Part shown: one piece after another, positions 15,555 to 24,800 of the stretch | How positions within the stretch are numbered: position 1 is the first letter of the stretch | Layout of the letters: each line of letters opens with the position of its first letter | Origin: JAAXIE01 sp965263155 | GTDB lineage: Bacteria > Chloroflexota > Dehalococcoidia > Lucifugimonadales > JAAXIE01 | Reading direction: 5' to 3' | Length of the DNA stretch: 64,000 nt | Assembly: GCA_965263155.1 (NCBI GenBank) | Contig: OZ253586.1 | Coordinates: 2,480,001 to 2,544,000, forward strand | Program-made: the position numbers and the translations under genes | Notes under the pieces: generated by a model | Seen by the model: the letters and a program-made list of their open reading frames with translations, nothing else | Database searches by the model: none | Told to the model about the DNA's origin: nothing

Positions 15555-16853
15555 ATGCTCCTGAAAAGGCAAATTCACTACGCTTGGTTCATCGTGGCGA
15601 TCGCCGCGGTGATGGGCCTCATCAGCTCTTCGATGCGGTTCGCCGGTGCTGCCTTGGTGCCCCATCTGAACGACTCCGTAACCGGGTTCGGCTGGAGCTA
15701 TGGCGCAATCAGCCTTGCATTCAGCCTCCAGTGGATAGTCCTTGGGCTGGTGAGTCCCTATGTCGGATGGCTTGGAGACCGGTACGGCGTTCGCAGGCTC
15801 CTATTCCTTGGAGCCCTTCTATTCATACTCGGCATGATGCTCACGGGCGTCATGACCCATCTCTGGCAATTCTACCTCTTCTTCGGCGTGGTCCTGGGCG
15901 TTTCCGCCACCATGTTCGGTGTCCTGACAATCTCTGGCGTCACCCTGTGGTTCAGGAGAAACCTCGGAGTCGCCATGGGCATCGTCTGGTCGTTCCAGGG
16001 AATGGGCACAATAGGCTTGCTCTTACTGATTGGCACAGCCTTCGACCAGCTTGGAATGCAGTGGATATTCTGGCTTCCCGGCATAGCAGGCGGGGCGATA
16101 ATGCTTTTGTTGGCCCGGTTCTTCTATAACGGACCCGCCGAGATAGGCCTGCGGCCCTTCGGCGCTCTTCGAGATGAGCCGGTCCAAGCCCGGCAAAGGG
16201 ACGAGTCCGCAAAGGTACGAGCCAAGGTGTTCATCCAGCAGGCCAAGCGCACCGCTACCTTCTGGAACCTCATCGGCATCCACTACTGGGGATGCATGGG
16301 ACACAACATTATCAACGTGTTGGTCGTGGCCATTGCCGTTGACCGTGGCCTGTCCTTGGGACTCGCCGCCGGCGTGCTCGCAACCCAACAGGCCGTCGGA
16401 GTCTTTGCCCGGGGGGCCATGCCTGTTATAGCGGAACGCTTGGGTTGCAGGACGGTCTGGGTCGTAGGCATGTCCCTGCAGGTTTTCCCGCTTCTGATCA
16501 TCCTCTTCGCCCACGACCCATGGGCCTTCTACCTGTTCGCCGTCCTCTTTGCCTTCGGCCAGAGTTCCGAAGTGCCCACCTTTCCCATCGCCAATCGCCA
16601 GTACTACGGCAACGTCCCCCAGAGCAGTCTCTACGGTTGGCAAAACGTGGGCAACGGCCTCGGCATGGGCATGGCGCCCGTATGCGCTGGATTTCTGTGG
16701 GACGTTACGGGCACCTATGCAGCGCCGTTGATCATGTCCCTCGGCTTCAGTCTGTTGGCCCTCGTCTCCGCTTGGTTCCTGCCCTCACCCCGCGTCAGGC
16801 AGATTCCCGACTGGGAGCGCCACCTCCCCGCCAGCCTCCAGACCGCGGCTTAG
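15555..16853 (+). CDS. MFS transporter
   Basis: A 432-residue membrane protein with twelve predicted helices and a central cytosolic loop (about residues 205-235). The MFS signature between helices 2 and 3 is GWLGDRYGVRR. The overall look (WFIVAIAAVMGLISSSMRF at the start) fits the monocarboxylate/oxalate-formate-antiporter-like group. The substrate is unknown. ATG 15555 is preferred to TTG 15552; no clear ribosome-binding site is present. The gene is isolated and is flanked by exact 25-bp repeats at 14399 and 17070, which suggests acquisition or rearrangement as a unit. Confidence 0.88.
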   Translation: MLLKRQIHYAWFIVAIAAVMGLISSSMRFAGAALVPHLNDSVTGFGWSYGAISLAFSLQWIVLGLVSPYVGWLGDRYGVRRLLFLGALLFILGMMLTGVMTHLWQFYLFFGVVLGVSATMFGVLTISGVTLWFRRNLGVAMGIVWSFQGMGTIGLLLLIGTAFDQLGMQWIFWLPGIAGGAIMLLLARFFYNGPAEIGLRPFGALRDEPVQARQRDESAKVRAKVFIQQAKRTATFWNLIGIHYWGCMGHNIINVLVVAIAVDRGLSLGLAAGVLATQQAVGVFARGAMPVIAERLGCRTVWVVGMSLQVFPLLIILFAHDPWAFYLFAVLFAFGQSSEVPTFPIANRQYYGNVPQSSLYGWQNVGNGLGMGMAPVCAGFLWDVTGTYAAPLIMSLGFSLLALVSAWFLPSPRVRQIPDWERHLPASLQTAA

Positions 16854-17716
16854 CTCAAACCACGGGCCCGCTCGAAGGTGGATACTGGTTGCGAGCGTTG
16901 GCCTTGACCAGGCCCGGCGGCGTAAAAGCTACTTGGTCAGCAGACTCAAGTGTCGAAGTTCAGTGATAACGTCCGGTTGAGTCTCCAGCATAAGTGTCAC
17001 TCAGTTGAGTCCTCGAAACCGACCATTCTGTCGCAGTGAGGAGACACGACTAACAGTATGTAGTGCCGTGACGCTACTTTCCACCAAACTGGACGCGAAC
17101 CCTCGAGTTTCCCTTTGTATAGAGATCTCTCCATCGTCCTCAGTATCGAAGGTGGAGGTCCCCCGCTTGATCGTCCTCGGGGTAGCTCCAAAGCCGTTAT
17201 TCATTTGCGCCCCACGAAAGTCAGGTTTTTCAAAAGCGAACAGCACCTGCAAGGGCGCCCTATTGACAATTACGTACATGTGTTCTAGTACCAACTCACA
17301 TGTTGGGACACTGCCTGCGATCCGGGGACCCCTACAGGTCGCCCCAGCTTTTTCTTTCCCAAAACTATTCTTCTTGAGAAAACGATCGTTTCGGAGGGGC
17401 AGCCCGTTGCAACCCCACACAAGGGAAACACACCCAACAGCACCGGATAGAATCATTGGACAAATTTCAGTGAAATCAGCTACGAACAAACGCACGCCAG
17501 CTACGATCGGTCTGCAATCACCGCCAGAAGGCCCCATCCCAACGGACCCGCCATCGCCACCACTCCACAGGAGCGCCGTCAGCTTGCCAACCTGCGGGAG
17601 GGCCACCTATAATCGGGCTATTCACTGGTCAGCCAACTCACTGATCAGCCCATTGGCACTCCATTCCCCAAGCGACTAACTCCCCAAAGAGGAAGAGCCC
17701 CAAGAGGAGGAGAATC
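16854..17716. other. 863-base spacer without a recognised gene
   Basis: Both strands carry open frames of about 200 codons (17005-17679 plus, 17001-17606 minus). Neither has a ribosome-binding site, recognisable domain or normal composition. The minus frame has one protein-like patch (LEHMYVIVNRAPLQVLFAFE) that might be a relic. The ribosome-binding site of the next gene (AGGAGG near 17706) lies at the right end. Confidence 0.4.
17070..17094. repeat. 25-bp direct repeat, copy 2
   Basis: Identical to 14399-14423. The core CCACCAAACTGG is also found across the 3' end of the tRNA-Ala at 26464-26475, which may be chance. Confidence 0.65.
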
Positions 17717-18706
17717 ATGACGACAAATGGAACTATCTTAGTGGGAACCATCGGACAGGGGATCATGATGAGCCCCGATAACGGCGAGCGTTGGATGCGG
17801 GCCGGAGTTTCCCAAGGCATGCACTCCGACTGCATCTGCCGCGCCCTGCTTTCGGACCCACGTCAGCCCGAGGTGGTCTATGCAGGCACCGACATGGGTC
17901 TGTATCGCAGCGACGACGCTGGGATTCACTGGCAGTTGCAGGACAACGCCATGAAGGGTTCGGTCGTCTGGGTGCTTACCCAAGACCCCAACAACCCCGA
18001 AGTTATGTTTGCCGGCACCGGCACCCCCAGCAAGCCCGGCCTCTATCGTTCCACTGACAGCGGCAAGAGTTGGGAGTTGCGCCCCATGGACATCGCCGAG
18101 TACTGCATGAACGTCGGCATCCCACGCTTCACCGGCATCTCCGTAGACCCCACCGACAGCCGCAACGTGTGGGCTGGCCTTGAGGTCGACGGCTTCCGGC
18201 GCAGCACCGACGGCGGCGACACTTGGACTAGGATGCAAGGCCCGATTACCAACATGGACGTTCACAACGTCCTAGTGGTGGAAGGCCCGCCCAAGACGGT
18301 GTTCATCTTGGTAAACGACGAGGTGTGGAGCAGCACCGACGAGGGCGAGAGCTGGAACGCCTTGGGCGTGGACGATGTCTTCGGCCTACGCTATCCCCGT
18401 GGCGTGGCCGCCAAGCCCGGCGACCCCGGCACCCTGTTCGTCACCATGGGCGACGCCACCCCAGGCACCACGGGCAATGTGATGCGCTCCACCAACGCGG
18501 GGCAGACGTGGGACAAACTGTCGCTGGGCCCTCAGCCCAACTCCGCCATGTGGACCGTCAGCATGCAGCCTTGGGAGCCCGACACCGTGCTCGCCGCCAG
18601 CCGCTACGGCTACTTGTACCAGAGTGAAGACAGTGGCGAGAACTGGACCAAGCATTGGCGCGAGTTCAGCGAGGTCTCCTCGCTGGCTTGGCTGCCTGAG
18701 CAATAG
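17717..18706 (+). CDS. BNR/Asp-box repeat beta-propeller protein
   Basis: A 329-residue protein built of repeated S.D.G..W Asp-box units: SPDNGERW, SDDAGIHW, STDSGKSW, STDGGDTW, STDEGESW, STNAGQTW and SEDSGENW, spaced about 40-50 residues. This is the sialidase/VPS10/YCF48-like propeller fold. No signal peptide is visible, so it probably acts in the cytoplasm. No catalytic sialidase Arg triad is evident; a binding or glycosidase-like role is open. AGGAGG lies 7-8 bases before the ATG. The SDR gene follows 14 bases later, likely in one operon. Confidence 0.85.
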   Translation: MTTNGTILVGTIGQGIMMSPDNGERWMRAGVSQGMHSDCICRALLSDPRQPEVVYAGTDMGLYRSDDAGIHWQLQDNAMKGSVVWVLTQDPNNPEVMFAGTGTPSKPGLYRSTDSGKSWELRPMDIAEYCMNVGIPRFTGISVDPTDSRNVWAGLEVDGFRRSTDGGDTWTRMQGPITNMDVHNVLVVEGPPKTVFILVNDEVWSSTDEGESWNALGVDDVFGLRYPRGVAAKPGDPGTLFVTMGDATPGTTGNVMRSTNAGQTWDKLSLGPQPNSAMWTVSMQPWEPDTVLAASRYGYLYQSEDSGENWTKHWREFSEVSSLAWLPEQ

Positions 18707-18710
18707 GGCA

Positions 18711-18715
18711 GGAGG
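18711..18715 (+). promoter_or_regulatory. ribosome-binding site pointing to an ATC start of the SDR gene
   Basis: GGAGG is 5 bases before ATC 18721. No ATG, GTG or TTG occurs in frame between the upstream stop at 18697 and TTG 18751. Confidence 0.5.
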
Positions 18716-18720
18716 TCGTC

Positions 18721-19482
18721 ATCGTCGACCGGCTTAAAGACAAGGTAGCTTTGGTCACTGGGGCATCCTCCGGCATCGGCCGGCGAACTTCACTTCGCTT
18801 TGTCGAGGAGGGTGCCCGCGTGGTTGTCGCCGATCGCAATCGATCGGGCGGCGAGGAGACGGTGCGCCTCATCGGCGAGCAGGGCGGCGACGCTTTGTTC
18901 GTGCAGGTCGACACCTCCAAGGCAGACCAGATTGAGGCCATGGTCAACGCTGCTGTCTCCCAATTCGGCCGTCTGGACGTGCTGGTCAACGCCGCCGCGG
19001 TCCTCATACGCACTCCCCCGCTAGCCGAAATCGACGAGCCGGTGTGGGACATCACCATGGACACCAACCTGAAGGGAGTCTTCCTCTGCTGCAAGTACGC
19101 CATACCGGCCATGCTGCGCAGCGGAGGAGGCTCCATCATCAACATTGCGTCAGGGGCGGGCATACGCGGTTTCGGCGTCGCCCTTCCCTACGCCGTGAGC
19201 AAGGCCGGAATCATCCACCTGACCACAACGGCCGCAGCCCAATACACATCGCAGGGCATCCGTATCAACTGCATCGCTCCAGGACCGACGGACACGCCAC
19301 AGATGCGTGGCAGCACCGCCAGCTTGGAGGGGTTCCAAGCCAGCCAGCAAGCGCACCCAATGGGCCGCGTCGGTCGCCCCGAGGAAATCGCCGCCGCCAT
19401 ACTGTTCCTAGCCTCCGACGAGGCTTCCTTCGTCAGCGGGAGCACCTTCATCGTGGACGGAGGACAGCGGGCCTCAAGCTAG
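18721..19482 (+). CDS. short-chain dehydrogenase/reductase (SDR family)
   Basis: A classical SDR of about 253 residues. The N-terminus reads DRLKDKVALVTGASSGIG with the NAD(P)-binding TGxxxGIG. NAAA follows beta-4; the catalytic Ser is in NIASGAG, and Tyr/Lys are in YAVSKAG. It ends with the usual SGSTFIVDGG. The first standard start, TTG 18751, would cut off beta-strand 1, whereas ATC 18721 sits 5 bases after a GGAGG. So either a rare ATC start is used or the ATG has mutated. It is probably co-transcribed with the BNR-repeat gene. The substrate is unknown. Confidence 0.88.
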   Translation: MVDRLKDKVALVTGASSGIGRRTSLRFVEEGARVVVADRNRSGGEETVRLIGEQGGDALFVQVDTSKADQIEAMVNAAVSQFGRLDVLVNAAAVLIRTPPLAEIDEPVWDITMDTNLKGVFLCCKYAIPAMLRSGGGSIINIASGAGIRGFGVALPYAVSKAGIIHLTTTAAAQYTSQGIRINCIAPGPTDTPQMRGSTASLEGFQASQQAHPMGRVGRPEEIAAAILFLASDEASFVSGSTFIVDGGQRASS

Positions 19483-19497
19483 GCCCGTCTCCAGCGC

Positions 19498-19740
19498 ATG
19501 AGCAATTTAACGGAAATAGTGAACCGCGCCATTGCCGATTACGGCTTCCGGCAAGGTGTACTTTGGGGGGCCACGGATGTGGCCCGCCAGTGGCAGTTAA
19601 GTCCCCAAGAACTGTCCGTACTGCAAGACACGCTCATACCTGCGCTGGAAGCCCTGCCCATACCGGTGGAACCTGCCGACATCCCAGCTGAGCAGGAGCG
19701 CTTCGCTGCCTTGGTGAGGGGCGCCGGGCTCGAGCCCTAG
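19498..19740 (+). CDS. small conserved-looking hypothetical protein
   Basis: An 80-residue acidic protein with no signal peptide or membrane helix; two helices are likely (IVNRAIADYGFRQ and SPQELSVLQDTLIPALEALP). I do not recognise the family. It follows the SDR gene by 15 bases on the same strand, which supports it as a real gene in that operon, but no ribosome-binding site is obvious before ATG 19498. It might be a small partner of an enzyme, though nothing in the sequence proves it. Confidence 0.5.
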   Translation: MSNLTEIVNRAIADYGFRQGVLWGATDVARQWQLSPQELSVLQDTLIPALEALPIPVEPADIPAEQERFAALVRGAGLEP

Positions 19741-19759
19741 ACTAGCCTGCCCACTTAGC

Positions 19760-20863
19760 CTATAGCACGTAGTGGGAGTGGGCCCGCGCGAAGTCTGGAT
19801 CGTCGCGCCGGAAGCGGTCAGGCTGGCAGTTCTTGGCCAAGGCCAGATAGTACGTCAGTAGCTGCAGAGGTAGCACGTACACGAAGGGACTCCAGATTTC
19901 TTGCACCGTTGGCAGGGTCATCGCCTCGTCGGCCAACGAGGCCAACTCCTCATCCCCCTCTTGCAGCAACGCCCACACTGGAGCGCCAATCTCCGCTGCG
20001 GCATGCGCGATCTCCACGGACCGGCGATAGCCCGGACCCGGCGGCGCGATCAGCGTCAGCAACGAGTTGGATGGGGTGGCGATGAACGGGCCGTGGAGCA
20101 GCTGCTCTACTTGGAACCCCTCGGTGGAAGAGAAGCTGGTCTCCTTGATTTTCAGTGAGACCTCCAAGGCTTGGGCGGCGTTGGGCCCCCAGCCAGTGAA
20201 CAGGTAGCGGTCCCGGTCGCGGTAGCGCTCCACTAGCTCTGCCACCTCTTGTTGACGGTCCAGCACCCCTTGCATGAGTGAGGGCACGCGCTCCAGCTCA
20301 GCACGCGCTCCGCTGGCAACAGGAACATTCCCCATCAGCCCCAATTCAATGGCGATCTGCGCCATGACTGCCAGAGCAGCGGTATAGCTGACGGTGAAAG
20401 CAGCCGACTTCTCTTGCTCCACGGTCTGGAACTTTATGTCGGCAGGACCCAAACGAGGACCTGGGCTGGTGGAGCTGATGGCAACGGTCAGCGCGCCGCG
20501 AGCCTTGGCCACGTCCAGAGCCTCAAAGGAGTAGGTCTTGGTGCCGCGGTGGCTGATGATAATCACAGCGTCGTCGGGGCCCAAGCCGGGAGGCGGGTAG
20601 GCCACGAACTCGAAAGAGTGCCACGCTTGGGCCTCAGGATGGATGCCCGCCAACTGGCGGAACCAGTGTTCAGCAGTCAAGGCGGCGTGCCACGAGGTGC
20701 CGATGCCGACGAGGAAAAGGCGGCGTTTACCTGCCAGTTGTGTCGCTGCCTCTCGTGCACCAACGCTGTGACTCTGCAGCATGGCCGCCACTGCCTCCGG
20801 CTGCTGGTGCACCGCATCGTACATGTAGTAGGGATGGGCTGTGCGAACATCGGGTTGTACCAT
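19760..20863 (-). CDS. SIS-domain protein, GlmS/AgaS-type sugar isomerase or deaminase
   Basis: A 367-residue protein with two tandem SIS domains, like the isomerase half of glucosamine-6-phosphate synthase but without the glutaminase domain. Sugar-phosphate-binding features are GIGTSWHAA, ISHRGTKTYS, SLKIKETS..EGFQVEQLLHGP and the C-terminal tail. Such stand-alone proteins act as amino-sugar isomerases or deaminases; the substrate is not clear. The open frame extends 31 codons upstream, but ATG 20863 has a perfect AAGGAGG 6 bases before it and begins at the conserved region. It is divergent from the esterase gene. Confidence 0.85.
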   Translation of the reverse strand: MVQPDVRTAHPYYMYDAVHQQPEAVAAMLQSHSVGAREAATQLAGKRRLFLVGIGTSWHAALTAEHWFRQLAGIHPEAQAWHSFEFVAYPPPGLGPDDAVIIISHRGTKTYSFEALDVAKARGALTVAISSTSPGPRLGPADIKFQTVEQEKSAAFTVSYTAALAVMAQIAIELGLMGNVPVASGARAELERVPSLMQGVLDRQQEVAELVERYRDRDRYLFTGWGPNAAQALEVSLKIKETSFSSTEGFQVEQLLHGPFIATPSNSLLTLIAPPGPGYRRSVEIAHAAAEIGAPVWALLQEGDEELASLADEAMTLPTVQEIWSPFVYVLPLQLLTYYLALAKNCQPDRFRRDDPDFARAHSHYVL

Positions 20864-21005
20864 AGCTCGCCTCCTTGCCGTGCAGTATAACCCAATCTTC
20901 GACCGCCGCACTGGCATTGCCTGCCCGTGGCGGGTAAACTTCGGCGAGAACGCCATCTATGTCTGCACACTGAACCTAGGGCAGAAAAGCACGAGAGGAG
21001 GCCCC

Positions 21006-21887
21006 ATGCCTAGCGCCGAGATAACCGCTTTCTGGGACAAGACCAAGGCTCAGTTGGACGAGGTGCCCATCGACGCATCGGTAGAGAAGGTCGACTCCAT
21101 GTCCGACCTGCACATCGTCACCCACCGCGTAATCATGAAAAGCTTCGGCCAGCAGCAGATACGTGGTTGGTTCACCGTACCGAACGGCAAGACGCCAGAC
21201 CGTGGCTGGCCCGCGGTGATGGTTGTGCCGGGGTATGGGGGCACCTTGGTCCTGCCGGGCTTCCTAGCCCGCTTTGGCTATGCCACCCTTAGCCTCTTCC
21301 CACGTTCCCAAGGCGAGAGCTTGGAGGAGTGGCAGATTGAGCATGATACCCGCGTCACCTACAACCTGACCGACAAAAACGAATACTACTACCGCGCAGC
21401 CTACATGGACTGCGTACGCGGTCTCGATTTCCTCAGCAGCCGCCCCGAAGCCGACGACGATCGGCTCGCGGTCTGGGGTTCCAGCCAAGGCGGAGGGTTG
21501 GCGTTGGCCACATGCAGCCTCGACAACCGCCCCAAGGCTGGCGTAGCGGGTGTGCCTTGGCTGTGCAACTTCCCTGTGGCCGCGGAGGTAACCGCCAACC
21601 CTTACATCGAGCTCAACACCTGGCTTGCCAATCATCCCGATGAGCGGGCCAAGGCGATGGACACCCTTACCTACTTCGACCAACTCAGCTTGGCCGACGG
21701 CATCGACTGCCCCGTCATCGTCAGCTGCGCAGTCATCGATGAGGTACACCCGTATCGCACGGTTATGCCGGTGTTCGAGAAAATCAAGAGCCTGAAGTCA
21801 GTGGTGGTCTACCCCGACACCGAGTTGGCCCACGGCGTTGACTTTGGCATCCACGGCCTCGACTGGCTGAAGAAGTACGTCTGCTAA
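21006..21887 (+). CDS. acetylxylan esterase-like alpha/beta hydrolase (CE7/AXE1 family)
   Basis: A 293-residue alpha/beta hydrolase. The nucleophile elbow is WGSSQGGG with S160; the acid is D245 in VIDEVHP; the base is H276 in LAHG. The order and the RGxxD-like YYYRAAYMDCVRGLDFL before the elbow match the CE7 family, which deacetylates xylo-oligosaccharides and related small substrates. No signal peptide, so cytoplasmic. GAGGAGG lies 4-5 bases before ATG 21006; the longer open frame upstream is rejected. Its stop overlaps the stop of the convergent lhr gene by 4 bases. With the SIS gene it suggests use of acetylated or amino sugars (inference). Confidence 0.85.
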   Translation: MPSAEITAFWDKTKAQLDEVPIDASVEKVDSMSDLHIVTHRVIMKSFGQQQIRGWFTVPNGKTPDRGWPAVMVVPGYGGTLVLPGFLARFGYATLSLFPRSQGESLEEWQIEHDTRVTYNLTDKNEYYYRAAYMDCVRGLDFLSSRPEADDDRLAVWGSSQGGGLALATCSLDNRPKAGVAGVPWLCNFPVAAEVTANPYIELNTWLANHPDERAKAMDTLTYFDQLSLADGIDCPVIVSCAVIDEVHPYRTVMPVFEKIKSLKSVVVYPDTELAHGVDFGIHGLDWLKKYVC

Positions 21888-24800
21888 CGCAGGGTGCCCT
21901 TGAGTCTCTTATGCCCGTTTTGCAACGAGACGGCCAAGGCTTGCCGGGCCTCGGCACTGGGGGTTGGCTCAGAGGGCAGCAGAGACTGCACTTCCTTGCC
22001 GACGCGGGCTGCCACCGCAACGCCGTCGCAGTAGACTACCCGATTACTGGCGATGGCGGGAACCCTTTGGTCTGGGCTGGTGATGCCCGCCAAGTTCAGG
22101 GGATCGGCAGCGCTGATGACTATGTGCATTCCGTCGACCGCAGAGCGCCGCGCTGCCCGCACCTGCTGTACCGCATCGGGCAGGGCATACTGCTCGCCAG
22201 AAAAACCCGCCACGAACCGCCCGCCGCGCACTTCGCCACGGGCCTCCAGCCTGCGGTACACCTTCAGCAGTTCGCGGTAGGGGGGCAGCCCCTCTTCGCG
22301 CAGCAACAGCCGGTGGAAAACGACGCCGTAGCGGGCCAGCAGTTGCCTCGCCACGCCTTCCACCGCCCTGTCCTTCCTGCCCGTACCGTTCCCTTCTAGG
22401 CCATCTATGTCATCAAGGTCCTGCTGGAACAGGGACCACCTGCCGGGCGCAGCCCGGCTGGGCTGGAAGGCGCGGGAGTAGCTGCCCGGCACCCTGCCAT
22501 TGCCCCTAGCAGTACGATCACGCGAGGGCTTGAGCAGACCGCGCAGCCCCTCGAACCCGTCACCGGTCACCAAGCCCTGCGCCACCAGTTCTCCCAAAGC
22601 CTTCTCTACTTGGGCGGGGAGGCGGCCCGTGTGGCGCGCCAAGTCCTGCAGGAAGCTGGCCCCGCGCTGGGTCAGGTGGTCCAACACCTGCTTGGCGGCA
22701 GCCGACAAACGGGGCCCCGCGGCTTCATCGAGGACAGGGGCATAGCAGGACAGCTTCTCCCGAAACATCAGGGTCACAGGGACCGAGCCGATGAGGCCAC
22801 TCGAGCGTCCTTCGGGGTTGGATGACGGGAGCAGCCTGCCCCAAGCGAGCTCGCCCGACAGGCACAGGTGGTCCAGCCACGCCGGGTCGTAGCGCCTGAG
22901 GCGCGCCTGCAATACCTGCCACTCCCAAGCAGCCGCGGGCAGGTGGGAGCCTTGCAACTGCTCCAGCACCGCAACCAGCCCTAACGGACCTTCCAGCTGG
23001 TGATCGGGGTGGGCATGCTGCCACACGAACAGGAAGCGCATGAAATCGGCGGCCGACACTGGCTCGATTTGCTGGCGCAGTCGGTCTAGGGTATAGCGCT
23101 GGATGCGAGCCAGCAGCCGACGGTCGCAGAACTCGGTAGCGCCGCGCCCTGCAAAGCGGCCCCGTATCACCGATCCGTTCCGCTCCAAGGCCAAGAGGGC
23201 CACCGACACCTCGCCTTCGTCTACGCCCAACGGCCCAGCGATATCGGCTGCGGTGACCGGTCCCAAACCTTCCAGCCTAGCCCGCACCAGCTCAACCAGC
23301 GCCTCGTCACGCTGATAGGGGCAACCTGCCCCTTCCGGTATGGCCCGGGGCATGGGCTCCATCGGTGCACTGGAGAACAGCACTCGCACCAGCGCGGCCC
23401 GCTCGGCAGCGAACCAGAAGGGTTGGCCAGTCTCGGCTATACGCCCTACCCTTCCTTGGGCTACCAGCGAGGGCAGGTGGCTCTGCCACGGCACCATCTC
23501 CACCTCGGTGACGAATCCCAGCAGCAATAGAGCATCGTGCAGCTCGTCGTCGTCCTCTACCGCGGGCCAAGCCTCCTCGCGGACTCGTAGGATGGCCTCT
23601 GGGTCCAGATCGGCCATGCCGTCGGCGGGTTGGACATCCAGAGTGCGTCGGGTGAGCACTGCTTGGGTGCGCCTCTCCTCCAGCGGCGCGTCGTCCAGAA
23701 AGGCGTATGGCTTGACGTTGAGTATCTCATGGCAGAAGGGAGACGGCTCCAAGGTGTCGCAGGCCACCAGTTTCAGCTTGCCGGCTTCCATGCTCTGTAG
23801 CAGGGCACGAAAGCCGTCAATATCCATGGCTTCAGTCAGGCAGTCCTTCACGGTCTGCTGCACCAACGGGTGATCGGGTAACTTCACGTCGCCTGCCAAG
23901 TTTTCCGGGCAAGCCATTTGGTCGGGGAACACCGATGTCAGCAGATCGTCGGAGCGCATCCGCAGCAACGGATGGGGTACCCTCCGGCTGCCCTCTTGTC
24001 TAAGGATGGCAAGGGCCCGCATGGCGTTCCACCGCCAGCGGGTGGCGAACATGGGGGCCGCTAGCAGTGCCTGCACCAATACTGGCTCGACGGTTGGCTC
24101 GCGCAGGTATGAGAACACCTCGTCCAGCGGGAAACTGTGCTGTGGCCCCAGTGACAGCACTATCGCATCCTCGTTGGCCGCCGCTTGCAATTCGAAATTG
24201 AAGGTGCGACAGAAGCGCTTGCGCAGGGCCAGCCCCCACGCCCGATTGATCCGGCCGCCAAAGGGCGAGTGAACCACCAACTGCATCCCGCCCGCCTCGT
24301 CGTTGAACCGCTCCAGCACAATCGTGTTCTGGCTCGGAATCACGCCTAGTGCCTTCTTCTCCGCAGCCAAGTATTCCGACAACTGTTCAGCTGCCGAGAG
24401 AGTGAGGCCGCCCTCCTCGACCAGCCAGCCAACGGTGCCGCGTCCCTCCTCTAGGAGGGCATCGACTTGCTCACGGAGTCGAGAGACGGCTGACGACAGC
24501 TCGGCGGTGCGCGCAGGGGCCTCGCCCAACCAGAAAGGGATGGTGGGTGGCAGCCCGTGGGCGTCTTCCACCCGCACTACACCCGACTCCACACGCAGGA
24601 TGCGCCAAGACGATATGCCCAACTGAAAGATGTCCCCCGGCATGCTCTCGATGGCAAAATCCTCGTTCAGTGTACCCACTAGAGTGCCTTGGGGTTCCAG
24701 CACCACCGTGTAGTCGGCGTTGTCAGGAATGGCCCCCCCGGAGGTCTGCGCGGCCATACTGGCACCACGCCGACCCTTGATGCGCTTGCCCACGCCGTCG

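Noticed and set aside
17001..17679. Long overlapping open frames on both strands (224 and 201 codons)
   Set aside because: No ribosome-binding site, no recognisable domain, odd composition, and both strands open at once, which is common by chance in GC-rich DNA.
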